Shown in pieces: positions 62,858 through 64,000 of a DNA stretch of 64,000 nucleotides. Position 1 is the first letter of the stretch. Every line of letters starts with the position of its first letter. The DNA is from Acidobacteriota bacterium (GTDB taxonomy: Bacteria > Acidobacteriota > Terriglobia > Bryobacterales > Bryobacteraceae): positions 81,760-145,759 of the forward strand of contig JAFKEE010000038.1 of the NCBI GenBank assembly GCA_017307505.1. Reading direction: 5' to 3'. The notes beneath the pieces were generated by a model. That model had not been told where the DNA came from, searched no databases, and worked only from the letters and a program-made list of their open reading frames with translations. Position numbers and translations under genes: made by a program.

Positions 62858-63568
62858 CTAGCCGCGGCGGAAGCGTCCGGGAGTCGAAGGCCCGCGTTTG
62901 ACGGTGGCCGGATCCACCAGGCGTCGGCCCGGCACAGCCTCGATGAGCGGGGTGTTCCTGGCCGTCTGTGCGTTCCTCGCCGGCCTGGCCAGCGCTTGTA
63001 GCTCGGCGGCTGTGAGATCGCGCCATTCACCGGGCGCCAGTCCTTCCAGGGTCAGTTTGCCGATGCCTACGCGCACCAGGCGCAAGGTGGGCAAGCCCGC
63101 CGCTGCGGTCATCCGTCGCACCTGGCGATTGCGGCCCTCGGTGAGAATCAGTTCCAGCCAGGCAGTGGGGATGAGGCGGCGGTAGCGGATGGGCGGATCG
63201 CGCGGCGGCAGCGACGGCTCGCCTTCCAGCATCCGCACCTGCGCCGGGCGCGTCTTGCGGCCCTGGATCTCGACGCCCTGGCTCAGCGCAGCCACCGCTT
63301 CCGGTGTGGGCGTTCCTTCCACCTGCGCCCAGTAGGTGCGGGGATGTTCGAAGCGCGGATCGGTCAACCGGTGCTGCAGGGCTCCATCGCTGGTGAGAAG
63401 AAGAAGTCCTTCGCTATCGGCATCCAGCCGGCCTGCCGCAAAGACACCCGGCACGTCAATGAAGTCCTTCAGCGTGGGGCGGCCCGTGCCGCTCTCGTCG
63501 GTGAATTGCGTCAGAACTCCGTAGGGCTTGTAGAACAGCAGGTGGCGGTGCGGCGGCTGAATGTCCAT
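62858..63568 (-). CDS. RsuA-family pseudouridine synthase, RluE-like
   Basis: A 236-residue rRNA pseudouridine synthase. It opens [17 protein letters not shown], carries [14 protein letters not shown] with the catalytic Asp, TYWAQVEG, and [27 protein letters not shown]. The N-terminal S4 domain of RsuA/RluB is absent and the F.D.E start matches RluE, which modifies 23S rRNA position 2457 in E. coli. The C-terminal ~40 residues are Arg/Pro-rich and may aid RNA binding. ATG 63568 is used. Confidence 0.92.
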   Translation of the reverse strand: MDIQPPHRHLLFYKPYGVLTQFTDESGTGRPTLKDFIDVPGVFAAGRLDADSEGLLLLTSDGALQHRLTDPRFEHPRTYWAQVEGTPTPEAVAALSQGVEIQGRKTRPAQVRMLEGEPSLPPRDPPIRYRRLIPTAWLELILTEGRNRQVRRMTAAAGLPTLRLVRVGIGKLTLEGLAPGEWRDLTAAELQALARPARNAQTARNTPLIEAVPGRRLVDPATVKRGPSTPGRFRRG

Positions 63569-63598
63569 GAGATCCGTTTCTGTTGTTCCCGTTCAGAA

Positions 63599-64000
63599 CT
63601 AGCGCAACTCGCGCCGCAGCCACTCCACCACTTTGGGTTTCCAGGTCTGCCAGGCCGGGTTCTTCTCCATGCCCTCCACTCCATGCGGGGCGCCCTCAAT
63701 CAGCAGCACCTCGCAGCGCGCGCCGGCGGCCTTCATCTGGTCGCACATGGCAGGCGACTGCTGCCACGGCACTGCCTTGTCCGCCGTACCGTGGATGAAC
63801 AGGAACGGCGGCATCTTCTTCTGAATGTAGGTGGCGGGGGAGGCCGCCTTGTAGGTGGCATCGCTGCCGTCGGGCAGGAACTGTTCCAGGTTCTTTGATT
63901 TCCCGCGTTGCTGGTTGATCAGCGGCAGATCGTTAGGGCCGTAGAAGTCGACCACCGTCTTCACCTTCACCTTGACTCTCGCGCCCGCCAGCGCGACCAG
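63599..64000 (-). CDS. alpha/beta hydrolase C-terminus (acetyl-xylan esterase/peptidase-like), partial
   Basis: The frame enters from beyond base 64000 and ends at 63599, leaving about 133 residues. It holds the last part of an alpha/beta hydrolase: TVVDFYGPNDLP, PFLFIHGTADKAVPWQQS with the catalytic Asp, and EGAPHGVEGM with the catalytic His. This pattern is common in prolyl-oligopeptidase-like and acetyl-xylan esterase-type hydrolases (the BD-FAE group). The nucleophile Ser lies outside the window. Confidence 0.85.
   Translation of the reverse strand: MVALAGARVKVKVKTVVDFYGPNDLPLINQQRGKSKNLEQFLPDGSDATYKAASPATYIQKKMPPFLFIHGTADKAVPWQQSPAMCDQMKAAGARCEVLLIEGAPHGVEGMEKNPAWQTWKPKVVEWLRRELR

Overview
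The window is high-GC, gene-dense bacterial chromosome. It most resembles an Acidobacteriota genome of the Solibacter/Bryobacter/Paludibaculum type. The evidence is the company of families: an acidobacterial FtsX/MacB-type (ADOP) permease behind a PadR regulator, a VWFA-related acidobacterial protein, a large TonB-dependent receptor with a carboxypeptidase-regulatory domain facing a membrane-anchored winged-helix regulator, and a complete Alternative Complex III (ACIII) locus. The genus is inferred from families, not from a database search.

Layout. 1-9318 (minus): actABCDEF, a small unassigned membrane-protein gene, sco and the start of coxB, so a quinol:cytochrome c oxidoreductase feeds a cytochrome oxidase. 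9457-11582 (plus): a divergent sensor kinase and a response regulator whose output is a Cro/CI-type HTH. 11583-16827: ADOP permease, padR with twin palindromic operators, and a secreted six-hairpin glycoside hydrolase. 17125-19964: LuxR-type response regulator, small exported protein, soluble transhydrogenase sthA. 19965-24898: transglutaminase / alpha-E / circularly permuted ATP-grasp cluster, then glgC. 25196-30845: two TPR proteins, a bifunctional PBP and a small zinc-ribbon membrane protein. 30911-39751: proline dehydrogenase, YHS protein, heparinase-like lyase, amidohydrolase, VWFA protein, Tat-exported propeller, zinc-ribbon protein, putative zinc peptidase. 39793-45565: rod-shape operon mreB-mreC-mreD-mrdA-rodA. 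45858-49494: RNase E/G with a very large insertion in its S1 domain, an exported protein, tRNA-Ser(GGA). 49693-55674: FecR-like protein, TonB-dependent receptor, divergent regulator. 55689-57600: LysE exporter and a lower-GC segment that ends in a chimeric, truncated permease remnant. 57739-64000: EF-hand protein, enolase-superfamily dehydratase, UbiD-like decarboxylase, exported proteins, BON protein, pseudouridine synthase and the C-terminus of an alpha/beta hydrolase.

How genes work together. The clearest functional units are the ACIII-oxidase electron-transfer operon with a two-component system on its other flank, the rod-shape operon, and the amidoligase-like peptide-modification cluster. 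Sequence-level oddities worth following are: four convergent gene pairs whose stop codons abut or overlap; perfect twin PadR operators over a start codon; the RNase S1 insertion; the C-terminal polyglutamine tract on a transglutaminase; and the recombination scar near 57235. No CRISPR array, complete insertion sequence, prophage or rRNA gene was seen.
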